Source of the DNA: an uncultured Oscillospiraceae bacterium
GTDB taxonomy: Bacteria > Bacillota > Clostridia > Oscillospirales > Acutalibacteraceae
Reading direction: 5' to 3'
DNA length: 5,235 bases
NCBI GenBank assembly: GCA_902462665.1
Contig: CABQCM010000131.1
Location: 1 to 5,235 of the forward strand
Position numbers and translations under genes: made by a program. A model generated the notes under the pieces. It had not been told where the DNA came from and searched no databases. It worked only from the letters and a program-made list of their open reading frames with translations. Below are positions 1-4,853 of this stretch, in pieces; position 1 is the stretch's first letter, and every line of letters starts with the position of its first letter.

Positions 1-76
1 TGGTGGAGACGAAGAGGATCGAACTCTCGACCTTACGGATGCGAACCGTACGCTCTCCCAGCTGAGCTACGCCCCC
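1..76 (-). tRNA. tRNA-Ala (anticodon CGC)
   Basis: Read on the minus strand, the 76 nt fold into a full cloverleaf. The acceptor arm GGGGGCG/CGTCTCC is followed by discriminator A and an encoded CCA at the 3' end. The D stem is GCTC/GAGC. The anticodon stem TACGG/CCGTA has a 7-nt loop TTCGCAT, and a 5-nt variable loop follows. The T stem GAGAG/CTCTT carries a TTCGATC loop. The anticodon CGC (plus-strand positions 41-43) reads the alanine codon GCG. The acceptor arm carries G3-U70, the known identity element for alanyl-tRNA synthetase, which supports the assignment independently; G5-U68 is a second wobble. The window edge lies exactly at the CCA end, so anything transcribed further downstream is unseen. 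It follows the hydrolase gene on the same strand but has its own promoter. Confidence 0.97.
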
Positions 77-82
77 AAATAC

Positions 83-102
83 CGACGGTATGATAACCGT
101 CG
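83..102 (-). other. Inverted repeat in the tRNA-Ala 5' leader
   Basis: A perfect 7-bp inverted repeat, CGACGGT...ACCGTCG with a 6-nt loop, lies between the tRNA promoter and the mature tRNA 5' end. The start site expected from the promoter is about 101-102, so the primary transcript would begin with this hairpin, leaving a 6-nt linker before the mature tRNA. On the minus strand it is followed by GTATTT, not a real T-tract, so it is a poor intrinsic terminator for the upstream hydrolase gene. It may guide 5' processing or keep the leader from misfolding with the tRNA; that role is inference. Confidence 0.5.
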
Positions 103-108
103 ACTTAT

Positions 109-137
109 ATTATATTCAATATCTTGCAAAATGTCAA
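109..137 (-). promoter_or_regulatory. Consensus sigma-A promoter of tRNA-Ala
   Basis: On the minus strand, a perfect -35 box TTGACA (137-132) and a perfect -10 box TATAAT (114-109) are separated by exactly 17 nt. Transcription should start near 101-102, about 25 nt before the mature tRNA end at 76. Full-consensus promoters are typical of stable-RNA genes. The promoter starts about 55 nt beyond the hydrolase stop codon, so the tRNA does not depend on read-through from that gene. Confidence 0.88.
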
Positions 138-191
138 GCTTTGTTTTTCAAATCTGACCCAAAAAGCATCAATTAACTGAGCCTGAGACGA

Positions 192-989
192 TTAAGACAA
201 GCGACGAAGAAACTGAGCCGCCAAATCAAACCATCCAGCGCAATCAGGAAGCGCCATTCCCGTCACATCCTCACAAAGCGACAGGCCGTGCGATCCCCGC
301 TCGTACAAATGCATCTCGAACGGTATTTCCGCCCGACGTAAGGCCGCGGCATACAACATGGAGTTCTCCACCGGCACAACGTCATCGGTCACCGTATGCC
401 ACAAAAACGCCGGCGGCGTATCGGAACTCACCAGTTTCTCCAGCGACACCGATTTCGCGGTTTCTTCGCTGTAGCCCTCCCCCAGCAAATTGATGAAAGA
501 CCCCTCATGGGCAAACTCGCCGCTGGTGATCACCGGATAACATAAAATTTGAGCATCCGGGCGGGCATTCTCCCCTGCCGCTAGGGCTTCGCATACCACA
601 GGGGCATTCCATAGCACACCCAGGCTGGCAGCGAGATGACCACCTGCAGAAAAACCGCAAACTGCAATTTTATCCGCAAGGATATTCCACTCTTTGGCAT
701 GATGGCGAATTTCGGTCATCGCCTTGGCCGCCTGCACCAGCGCGGTGGGAAAACGGGCGCCGGGCGCTACAGTATAATGAAGCACAAACGCGTTCATTCC
801 TACCGCATTAAAGCGCCGGGCAATCGGCTCCCCCTCCCGATCCGACACAAAACAATAAGCACCGCCGGGGCAGATGAGCACCGCAGGTGCGGCCGGGCGC
901 GGTTCGCCGTTAAAATCAGGGTTTAAAAGATAGCCCTCCACCATAGCCTGACAGCCATGATATTCCACGGTAAAATCGGTCTTCTTCAT
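192..989 (-). CDS. Alpha/beta hydrolase, esterase/lipase family (acetyl-xylan-esterase-like)
   Basis: A 265-residue alpha/beta hydrolase of the HSL/BD-FAE-like esterase group (COG0657 type), often annotated as xylan esterase or carbohydrate esterase. The likely catalytic triad is visible: the nucleophile elbow GFSAGG with Ser114, an acid at Asp202 (or 203) in TDDVVPVENS, and His234 in GSHGLS. CPGGAY at 40-45 sits where the oxyanion-hole HGGG motif lies in relatives. There is no signal peptide or membrane segment, so it should act in the cytoplasm, probably deacylating an imported small ester or oligosaccharide; the substrate cannot be read from sequence. The ATG at 989 is chosen because AAGGTGAG lies just upstream; the open frame extends 28 codons further to 1073, but that part looks like leader DNA. 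It lies 121 nt after smpB, and I see no convincing promoter or terminator of its own. Confidence 0.88.
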   Translation of the reverse strand: MKKTDFTVEYHGCQAMVEGYLLNPDFNGEPRPAAPAVLICPGGAYCFVSDREGEPIARRFNAVGMNAFVLHYTVAPGARFPTALVQAAKAMTEIRHHAKEWNILADKIAVCGFSAGGHLAASLGVLWNAPVVCEALAAGENARPDAQILCYPVITSGEFAHEGSFINLLGEGYSEETAKSVSLEKLVSSDTPPAFLWHTVTDDVVPVENSMLYAAALRRAEIPFEMHLYERGSHGLSLCEDVTGMALPDCAGWFDLAAQFLRRLS

Positions 990-995
990 CGTTCT

Positions 996-1003
996 CTCAC
1001 CTT
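996..1003 (-). promoter_or_regulatory. Ribosome binding site of the hydrolase (sets its start)
   Basis: AAGGTGAG on the minus strand lies 6 nt before the ATG at 989. This spacing selects that codon over the in-frame upstream ATGs at 1073 and 1064, which have no comparable Shine-Dalgarno match. Confidence 0.7.
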
Positions 1004-1009
1004 TTGATT

Positions 1010-1026
1010 CATCGTTTTCCACGATG
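1010..1026 (-). other. Small stem-loop in the hydrolase leader
   Basis: CATCGT and ACGATG form a 6-bp stem around a GGAAA loop on the minus strand. The stem ends 6 nt before the hydrolase Shine-Dalgarno sequence. It could modulate ribosome access or be chance; no T-tract follows, so it is not a terminator. Confidence 0.3.
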
Positions 1027-1055
1027 GATAATAAATGACTTTGTCCATCCCCATC

Positions 1056-1073
1056 TTGCGTCATTGTACGCAA
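1056..1073. promoter_or_regulatory. Operator-like inverted repeat upstream of the hydrolase
   Basis: TTGCGT and ACGCAA are perfect 6-bp arms around a 6-nt centre, 67-84 nt upstream of the hydrolase start. The centre region contains TACAAT on the minus strand, a -10-like hexamer, but no matching -35 box is found 16-18 nt upstream. It is a candidate regulator-binding site in the smpB-hydrolase gap; it could also be chance. Confidence 0.3.
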
Positions 1074-1110
1074 TCGTAGACCGGTATGTGCTTCGCCGTC
1101 ATACGCCGTT

Positions 1111-1578
1111 TTATCGGTTGCGCTCCTTGATTGCGCGGTCCATATCGCGCTCGGCCGCGCGTTTGGCCATATCTGCTCGTTTATCGTACAGCTTTTTCCC
1201 CTTGCATAGCCCCACCTGCACCTTCACTCGGGAGCCTTTGAAATAAACCGACAACGGGATGAGGGTCAAGCCCTGCTGCTTTACCATACCGAACAAGCGC
1301 ATAATTTCCTTTTTGTGCATGAGCAGACGGCGCACCCGGTAGGGGTCACGGTTAAATTGATTTCCCTGCTCGTAGGGGCCAATGTGCATACCGTTTAGAA
1401 ACAACTGCCCCTCGTCGATGGTGCACCAGGAATCCTTGAGATTGAGGGAGCCTTTTCGAATGGATTTCACCTCGGTTCCAAACAACTCAATACCGGCCTC
1501 CATCGACTCAACGACAAAATAATCATGAAAGGCTTTTTTATTGTTTGCCACCGTGCGAAGCGCATGATCTGCCAACAC
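1111..1578 (-). CDS. smpB: SsrA-binding protein SmpB (trans-translation)
   Basis: SmpB binds the tRNA-like domain of tmRNA and delivers it to stalled ribosomes, so that the nascent chain is tagged for degradation and the ribosome is released. The 155-residue product has the family's usual length and motifs: NKKAFHDY (13-20), GTEVKSIRKG (34-43), KDS (48-50), HIGPYEQGN (65-73), HKKEI (88-92), the barrel segment around TLIPLSVYFKG, and the basic KGKKLYDKR. The C-terminal tail (136-155) is rich in Arg and Lys; in the family this tail enters the empty mRNA channel. The start is taken as GTG at 1578, 6 nt after AAGGAGG. An upstream TTG at 1584 would touch that site directly and is unlikely. The gene lies 76 nt beyond recR, on the same strand. 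The tmRNA gene itself is not in the window. Confidence 0.97.
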   Translation of the reverse strand: MLADHALRTVANNKKAFHDYFVVESMEAGIELFGTEVKSIRKGSLNLKDSWCTIDEGQLFLNGMHIGPYEQGNQFNRDPYRVRRLLMHKKEIMRLFGMVKQQGLTLIPLSVYFKGSRVKVQVGLCKGKKLYDKRADMAKRAAERDMDRAIKERNR

Positions 1579-1584
1579 GCTCAA

Positions 1585-1591
1585 CCTCCTT
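1585..1591 (-). promoter_or_regulatory. Ribosome binding site of smpB (supports the GTG start)
   Basis: A near-ideal AAGGAGG on the minus strand ends at 1585. The TTG at 1584 directly abuts it (0 nt), while the GTG at 1578 is 6 nt away and the next TTG at 1575 is 9 nt away. Spacing therefore favours GTG. Confidence 0.8.
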
Positions 1592-1654
1592 GCTTCCTAT
1601 CAAAATCGTTTTCACACTCCAAAAAAACCGCCGCGCCGCAGAGCAAAACAAAAA

Positions 1655-2254
1655 TTACAGCTCGCTGCGCCCCTCCAGCGCGCGGGACAAGGTCACCTCG
1701 TCGGCATACTCCAAATCCCCGCCGACCGGAATGCCGTAGGCAAGACGGGTCACCCGCACCTCAAAGGGCTTGAGCAGACGGGAAATGTACATCGCTGTCG
1801 CCTCCCCCTCCACGGTGGGATTGGTAGCCATGATGACTTCATCCACATCCTCCGCCGCCACACGGGAAAGCAATTCCTTAATGCGAAGTTGCTCGGGACC
1901 GACCCCTTCCATCGGGGAAATCGCGCCGTGTAGCACATGATACACGCCGTTATATTCCCGCATACGTTCAAAGGCCATCACGTCCCGGGGATCCTCCACC
2001 ACGCAAATAACCCGTTTATCCCGCGCATTGTTGGCGCAAACCGGGCACACCTCACCGTCGGTCAGATTCTGGCAGATGCTGCAGCAGTGTATTTTCTCCT
2101 TGGCTTCCAAAATAGCCTCGGCAAATTTGCGGGCTTCTTTTTCGGGAAGATCCAGCACATAAAACGCAAGCCTCTGCGCCGTTTTGCGCCCAATACCGGG
2201 AAGTCGTTCAAATTGCTCAATGAGCCGGGCGAGAGGGGCAACTTGATAGGCCAT
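1655..2254 (-). CDS. recR: Recombination mediator protein RecR
   Basis: RecR acts with RecO (and RecF) to load RecA on SSB-coated single-stranded DNA during gap repair and replication-fork rescue. The 199-residue length is normal. Domains in order: an N-terminal helix-hairpin-helix (LPGIGRKTAQRLAF, 18-31), a four-cysteine zinc finger (Cys58, Cys61, Cys70, Cys73), a TOPRIM domain starting at VVEDPRD (85-91) and continuing through ATNPTVEGEATA (143-154), and the conserved C-terminal GIPVGGDLEYADEVTL segment (174-189). The ATG at 2254 follows the ybaB stop by 3 nt. The only Shine-Dalgarno-like element is GGGGGG inside the end of ybaB, 13 nt upstream, so translation is probably coupled to ybaB. 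Third gene of the dnaX operon. Confidence 0.98.
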   Translation of the reverse strand: MAYQVAPLARLIEQFERLPGIGRKTAQRLAFYVLDLPEKEARKFAEAILEAKEKIHCCSICQNLTDGEVCPVCANNARDKRVICVVEDPRDVMAFERMREYNGVYHVLHGAISPMEGVGPEQLRIKELLSRVAAEDVDEVIMATNPTVEGEATAMYISRLLKPFEVRVTRLAYGIPVGGDLEYADEVTLSRALEGRSEL

Positions 2255-2257
2255 GGC

Positions 2258-2614
2258 TTAAAACAGGCCCCCCATGCCGGGGATATCGGGCAGATTCATC
2301 GAGCCGGTCAGCTTATCCATTTCCGCGGCCGAAGTGTCGTCCGCCTGGCGCATAGCCTCGTTGACGGCAGCCATAATCATATCCTCCAAAATTTCCACGT
2401 CCTCCGGATCCACTACCTCCGGCTTGACCTTAATCGAGGTCAGCTGATGCTTACCGGTCACGGTGACCTCCACCATACCGCCGCCCGATACGGCAGTATA
2501 TTCCCGAGCCTCAAGCTCTTCCTGCAGTACGGCGGCGTCCTGCTGCATTTTCTGCGCCTGTTTGAGCATATCGGCCATGCTGCCGCCCGCTCCCTTGGGG
2601 ATTCTTGCTTTCAT
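2258..2614 (-). CDS. ybaB: YbaB/EbfC family nucleoid-associated protein
   Basis: A 118-residue member of the YbaB/EbfC family (YaaK in Bacillus), small dimeric DNA-binding proteins almost always encoded between dnaX and recR. The order of elements fits the family: an N-terminal amphipathic helix (about 13-37, MADMLKQAQKMQQD), a beta segment (about 38-64, with SGGGMVEVTVTGK), a long acidic helix (about 70-103), and the conserved tail MNLPDIPGMGGLF. The first 12 residues, KARIPKGAGGS, are a short basic and glycine-rich extension. The ATG at 2614 is supported by AGGAGG at 2629-2624, 9 nt upstream. It starts 39 nt after dnaX and ends 3 nt before recR. Its role is known only in general terms: it binds DNA and is linked to nucleoid structure and repair. 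Confidence 0.95.
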   Translation of the reverse strand: MKARIPKGAGGSMADMLKQAQKMQQDAAVLQEELEAREYTAVSGGGMVEVTVTGKHQLTSIKVKPEVVDPEDVEILEDMIMAAVNEAMRQADDTSAAEMDKLTGSMNLPDIPGMGGLF

Positions 2615-2637
2615 AATTGCTTGCCTCCTAATATCAC

Positions 2638-2651
2638 AGGGCGTTTGCCCT
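2638..2651 (-). other. Stem-loop between dnaX and ybaB
   Basis: AGGGC and GCCCT form a 5-bp GC-rich stem with a 4-nt loop in the 39-nt dnaX-ybaB gap. The ybaB ribosome binding site follows, not a T-tract, so this is not a terminator. It could be an RNA-processing or stabilising element that sets the ratio of dnaX to ybaB-recR product; that is inference. Confidence 0.35.
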
Positions 2652-2653
2652 TA

Positions 2654-4459
2654 TCATTCGTTTTTTTCGACTCTTGCGCCCGTGCCGTGTAGACGGCTGA
2701 CAAAGGCGGCGAAGGGGTCCTCCTGCGCCGTTTCCTCCTGCTTGCGATACGGCCCCAGGCGAAACTGTCTGCCAGTGATCGCCATAGCAGCTTGCCGGAT
2801 GTCGTTCCGGTTGCGCGTCCCTTCCCGAACCAAATCCAAAAATTGGGCGTTTTGGGAATCAATTAACAGACTGTCGCCCTCGATATAGGCCGTCGAACCG
2901 CGCAGAACCGACGCCATCAGCGGATTTTTCTTGCCCAGCACCGCCACTACGTCTGGCCAGTCGGTAAAGGGAACGCTTTGTTGATTTGAAGAATCGGTTG
3001 ACGTTATCCCGTCGGAATCGGCTGCTGTGGTAGCCGGCGGGACGGCGGTATCGCGCTGCTGTGGCAGATCCGGCACGGGGGAAACCGGCGGCGCCAACTC
3101 CTCTGGCGGCTCCTCGAGCGATTCAATCCGATACCGCTCGGCCGCTTCCTCCGCTTGAGCAATGGATAATGTATCGGCCTCGGTATCACGCCCAGTTTCC
3201 ATAGCGGCTTCCACCGGGGCAGAAATCGGCTCCAGCTTCACCGCGGGGGCAGTCGCCGGGACATTCGTTGCCGGCGCTGTGGCGCGACCCCCTCCCCCAA
3301 CGGTCAAGGCGCGCACCGCCGATTCCAAATCGGCAATCCGGCGAAGCAAAGCGTCGCTGTCGTTGTCCAAAGAAGGAGTGGTCAGGCGCAAAAACAGCAT
3401 TTCCATCTCAATGCGGCGGGACGCCCCCGAACGAAGCCGCTCCAAAGTATCCTGCAGCGAGCGCAAACAGGAAAGCACTGCCGGCGTGGTAAAACCGCCC
3501 GCCTCCTCCCGCAGCCGATCCAGCTCGGCGTCCGAACAGGTGAGAAGCTCGTCCGGCTTCTTCATGGTTTTCACCAGCATCAAATTGCGAAAATGGGAAA
3601 TCAATTCCTCGCACAACCGCTCCATATCCCGCGAAGCCTGATGCAACCGGTCAATGCACGCGAACGCCGCAGCCGAATCCCGCTGGCGGACGGCACTAGA
3701 AAGCTCAAATAAATGATCCCGGCCAGCCAGCCCGGCCACTCGGCCCACCGTATCGACCGTGACCGCTCGCTCCTCCCCCGACACGCCCGCGCATTGGTCG
3801 AGCAACGACAGCGCGTCGCGCAGCCCACCGTCCGCCAAACGGCCGATGAGACGGGCGGCCTCGGACGTAAGAGAAAAATCCTCCTGCCCGGCGATATAAA
3901 GCAACCGCTCAGCGATTTGCTCGGTGGGAATCCTCATAAAATCAAACCGCTGGCATCGAGACAAAATCGTAGCGGGCAGCTTATGCACCTCGGTCGTCGC
4001 CAAAATAAAAAGCACATGCTCGGGCGGCTCCTCCAGTGTTTTGAGCAGGGCGTTAAACGCGCCGGTAGACAGCATATGCACTTCGTCGATAATATAAACC
4101 CGATATTTGCCCACCGCAGGGGTAAAATTGGCTTCCTCGCGCAGCTCACGAATATTGTCCACGCCGTTGTTGCTGGCCGCGTCAATCTCAACCACATCCA
4201 AAATCGAGCCGTTGTCAATGCCGCGGCAGACTTCGCACTCGTTGCAGGGGTCGCCCTGCTTCGGATGCAGGCAGTTGACCGCCTTGGCTAGAATTTTGGC
4301 GCAAGTCGTTTTCCCCGTTCCCCGCGAGCCGGTGAACAGGTATGCATGAGCCAATCTTCCGCTTTCAATCTCATGCCGCAGGGTGTCGGTAATATGCGAC
4401 TGCCCCACCACGTCGGAAAAGGCGGCGGGCCGCCATTTGCGATACAGCACGCGGTACAT
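2654..4459 (-). CDS. dnaX: DNA polymerase III clamp-loader subunit tau/gamma (DnaX)
   Basis: DnaX is the ATPase of the clamp loader, which opens and places the beta sliding clamp on DNA and couples the replicative polymerase to the fork. The 601 residues show the full AAA+ core: Walker A GSRGTGKTT (44-52), four zinc-ligand cysteines (63, 72, 75, 78), Walker B IIDEVH (123-128), sensor 1 around LATT (153-156), the SRC motif (167-169) and sensor 2 GGLRDALSLLDQ (211-222). A helical collar region follows to about 385, then a Pro/Ala/Glu-rich flexible linker (about 386-497), then a C-terminal domain (about 498-601) of the tau type that contacts polymerase or helicase. The ATG at 4459 is chosen because GGGGAGG ends 8 nt before it; the ATG two codons upstream is only 2 nt from that site. 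I see no A-AAA-AAG slippery site, so a separate gamma form is not predicted. First gene of the operon. Confidence 0.98.
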   Translation of the reverse strand: MYRVLYRKWRPAAFSDVVGQSHITDTLRHEIESGRLAHAYLFTGSRGTGKTTCAKILAKAVNCLHPKQGDPCNECEVCRGIDNGSILDVVEIDAASNNGVDNIRELREEANFTPAVGKYRVYIIDEVHMLSTGAFNALLKTLEEPPEHVLFILATTEVHKLPATILSRCQRFDFMRIPTEQIAERLLYIAGQEDFSLTSEAARLIGRLADGGLRDALSLLDQCAGVSGEERAVTVDTVGRVAGLAGRDHLFELSSAVRQRDSAAAFACIDRLHQASRDMERLCEELISHFRNLMLVKTMKKPDELLTCSDAELDRLREEAGGFTTPAVLSCLRSLQDTLERLRSGASRRIEMEMLFLRLTTPSLDNDSDALLRRIADLESAVRALTVGGGGRATAPATNVPATAPAVKLEPISAPVEAAMETGRDTEADTLSIAQAEEAAERYRIESLEEPPEELAPPVSPVPDLPQQRDTAVPPATTAADSDGITSTDSSNQQSVPFTDWPDVVAVLGKKNPLMASVLRGSTAYIEGDSLLIDSQNAQFLDLVREGTRNRNDIRQAAMAITGRQFRLGPYRKQEETAQEDPFAAFVSRLHGTGARVEKNE

Positions 4460-4467
4460 GGCCATGG

Positions 4468-4474
4468 CCTCCCC
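4468..4474 (-). promoter_or_regulatory. Ribosome binding site of dnaX (sets its start)
   Basis: GGGGAGG on the minus strand lies 8 nt before the ATG at 4459 and only 2 nt before the ATG at 4465, favouring the former. It begins 3 nt after the T-tract that ends the SRP RNA, so the dnaX mRNA has almost no independent leader. Confidence 0.75.
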
Positions 4475-4477
4475 ATC

Positions 4478-4500
4478 AAAAAAAGACGGCACATATATTC
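4478..4500 (-). terminator. Terminator at the 3' end of the SRP RNA
   Basis: On the minus strand, GAATATATGTG (4500-4490) and CCGTC are followed by seven T residues (4484-4478). The stem that would release polymerase is not local: the 11 bases pair with CACATATATTC at 4631-4621, the 5' strand of the SRP RNA itself. Termination is therefore probably tied to folding of the finished RNA. It lies directly before the dnaX ribosome binding site, so it must leak, or dnaX must have another promoter. Confidence 0.6.
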
Positions 4501-4640
4501 GGGAGTGCACGCGAACAGACTGACTGCGTCGCACAGAACCAACCGCTTAATGCTGCTCGGTTCCCCGCCTGACATGGTTCACGGAGCCCTGTCGCCCAGG
4601 GCCCATCCGCGTACACGCCGGAATATATGTGTCGCCCGAC
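4485..4640 (-). ncRNA. ffs: Signal recognition particle RNA (4.5S/scRNA type)
   Basis: SRP RNA binds Ffh and directs signal-sequence-bearing ribosomes to FtsY at the membrane. The diagnostic domain IV is present on the minus strand: GTCAGG (4573-4568), a CGG/CCG stem capped by a GGAA tetraloop (4564-4561), then AGCAGC (4557-4552). The flanking ACCAT and ATTAAG also match the Firmicutes RNA. The two halves pair along their length: GAACC/GGTTC, GTGTACGCG/CGCGTGCAC (one G-U pair), and a closing 11-bp helix CACATATATTC/GAATATATGTG. The structured core is thus about 150-156 nt. Location just before dnaX matches scr of Bacillus subtilis. Ends are approximate: the best promoter lies about 100 nt further upstream, so either the precursor is processed or the mature RNA is a long form of about 260 nt. 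I could not match the upstream part to the Alu consensus. Confidence 0.88.
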
Positions 4641-4655
4641 AAAATGTTGTTGTTT

Positions 4656-4712
4656 ATGATATCACGAACGCGGTGCGTGAGTGGTATCATACGCTATCAC
4701 CGTAGGTGAGCG
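4656..4712 (-). other. Two back-to-back hairpins in the SRP RNA leader
   Basis: Hairpin A (4692-4712) pairs CGCT+CACC with GGTG+AGCG around a 3-nt loop and a 2-nt bulge; a competing pairing uses CTATC/GATAG. Hairpin B (4656-4690) pairs ATGATA with TATCAT and TCACG with CGTGA, 11 bp with a 4-nt bulge and a 9-nt loop. One base separates them. They lie between the promoter and the SRP core, followed by an A/C-rich unpaired stretch. Possible roles are an Alu-like domain of a long SRP RNA or a leader removed by RNase III (as known for the Bacillus precursor). Confidence 0.55.
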
Positions 4713-4724
4713 ATAGAAATTACA

Positions 4725-4754
4725 GTATAATAACTGCTGTTATAGTTATTATAC
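4725..4754. promoter_or_regulatory. 11-bp inverted repeat over the SRP promoter -10
   Basis: GTATAATAACT and AGTTATTATAC are perfect 11-bp arms around an 8-nt centre. One arm contains the -10 box and the repeat spans the expected start site at about 4740-4741, the usual place for a repressor operator. It could equally be a 5' RNA element, since only the right arm would be transcribed in full. Confidence 0.5.
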
Positions 4755-4776
4755 CAAATTCATCGGCGTTTTACAA
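4748..4776 (-). promoter_or_regulatory. Extended -10 promoter upstream of the SRP RNA
   Basis: On the minus strand, TTGTAA (4776-4771) matches the -35 consensus at four of six bases, and a perfect TATAAT (4753-4748) follows after 17 nt. It is preceded by TGG, giving an extended -10 (TGnTATAAT). Transcription should start near 4740-4741, about 100 nt before the recognisable SRP core. It is the only strong promoter seen upstream of SRP-dnaX-ybaB-recR in this window and probably serves all of them. Confidence 0.8.
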
Positions 4777-4779
4777 GAG

Positions 4780-4828
4780 AAAGTTTTCGAGCTTCTTTGG
4801 GCTGATAAATGCTTATCCCCAAAACTTT
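4780..4828. other. Compound stem-loop between the upstream gene and the SRP promoter
   Basis: Outer arms AAAGTTTT and AAAACTTT (8 bp, perfect) enclose an inner hairpin GATAA/TTATC with a 4-nt loop, extended by GGG/CCC across a 2-nt bulge. It lies 25-74 nt beyond the stop of the right-edge gene and ends 3 nt before the SRP -35 box. No T-tract follows on the minus strand, so as a terminator it would be weak. It may separate the two transcription units or be a regulator site. Confidence 0.4.
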
Positions 4829-4853
4829 GTGTCAAAATACCGCGTCCAGCCCG

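Noticed and set aside
1..76. tRNA as an attachment site of an integrated element
   Set aside because: The window ends at the tRNA 3' end, so no integrase or repeated 3' segment can be seen.
1621..1654. Possible terminator between recR and smpB (T7 on the minus strand after a GC-rich run)
   Set aside because: The run CTCTGCGGCGCGGCGG has few complementary bases and forms no convincing stem, so it is probably not an intrinsic terminator.
1937..2692. A long open frame of 251 codons on the plus strand opposite recR and ybaB
   Set aside because: It is antisense to two well-recognised genes, its product resembles no family I know, and it is explained by their codon bias.
2930..2945. A-rich stretch AAGAAAAAT in dnaX as a programmed frameshift for a gamma form
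   Set aside because: It does not fit the X-XXY-YYZ pattern in frame and lies in the C-terminal domain, too late to give a gamma-sized product.
3713..4291. A 192-codon plus-strand open frame opposite the dnaX ATPase region
   Set aside because: Antisense shadow of a conserved AAA+ domain; no family-like motifs and no ribosome binding site recognised.
4346..4705. A 119-codon plus-strand open frame across the dnaX start and the SRP RNA
   Set aside because: It covers a structured RNA gene and the dnaX N-terminus on the opposite strand; the peptide is composition-driven.
4726..4731. TATAAT on the plus strand as a divergent promoter
   Set aside because: No -35 box 16-18 nt upstream and no plus-strand gene downstream; it arises from the symmetry of the inverted repeat.
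4830..4835. TTGACA on the minus strand as a second SRP promoter
   Set aside because: Hexamers 16-19 nt downstream (such as GCATTT or CATTTA) are poor -10 boxes.
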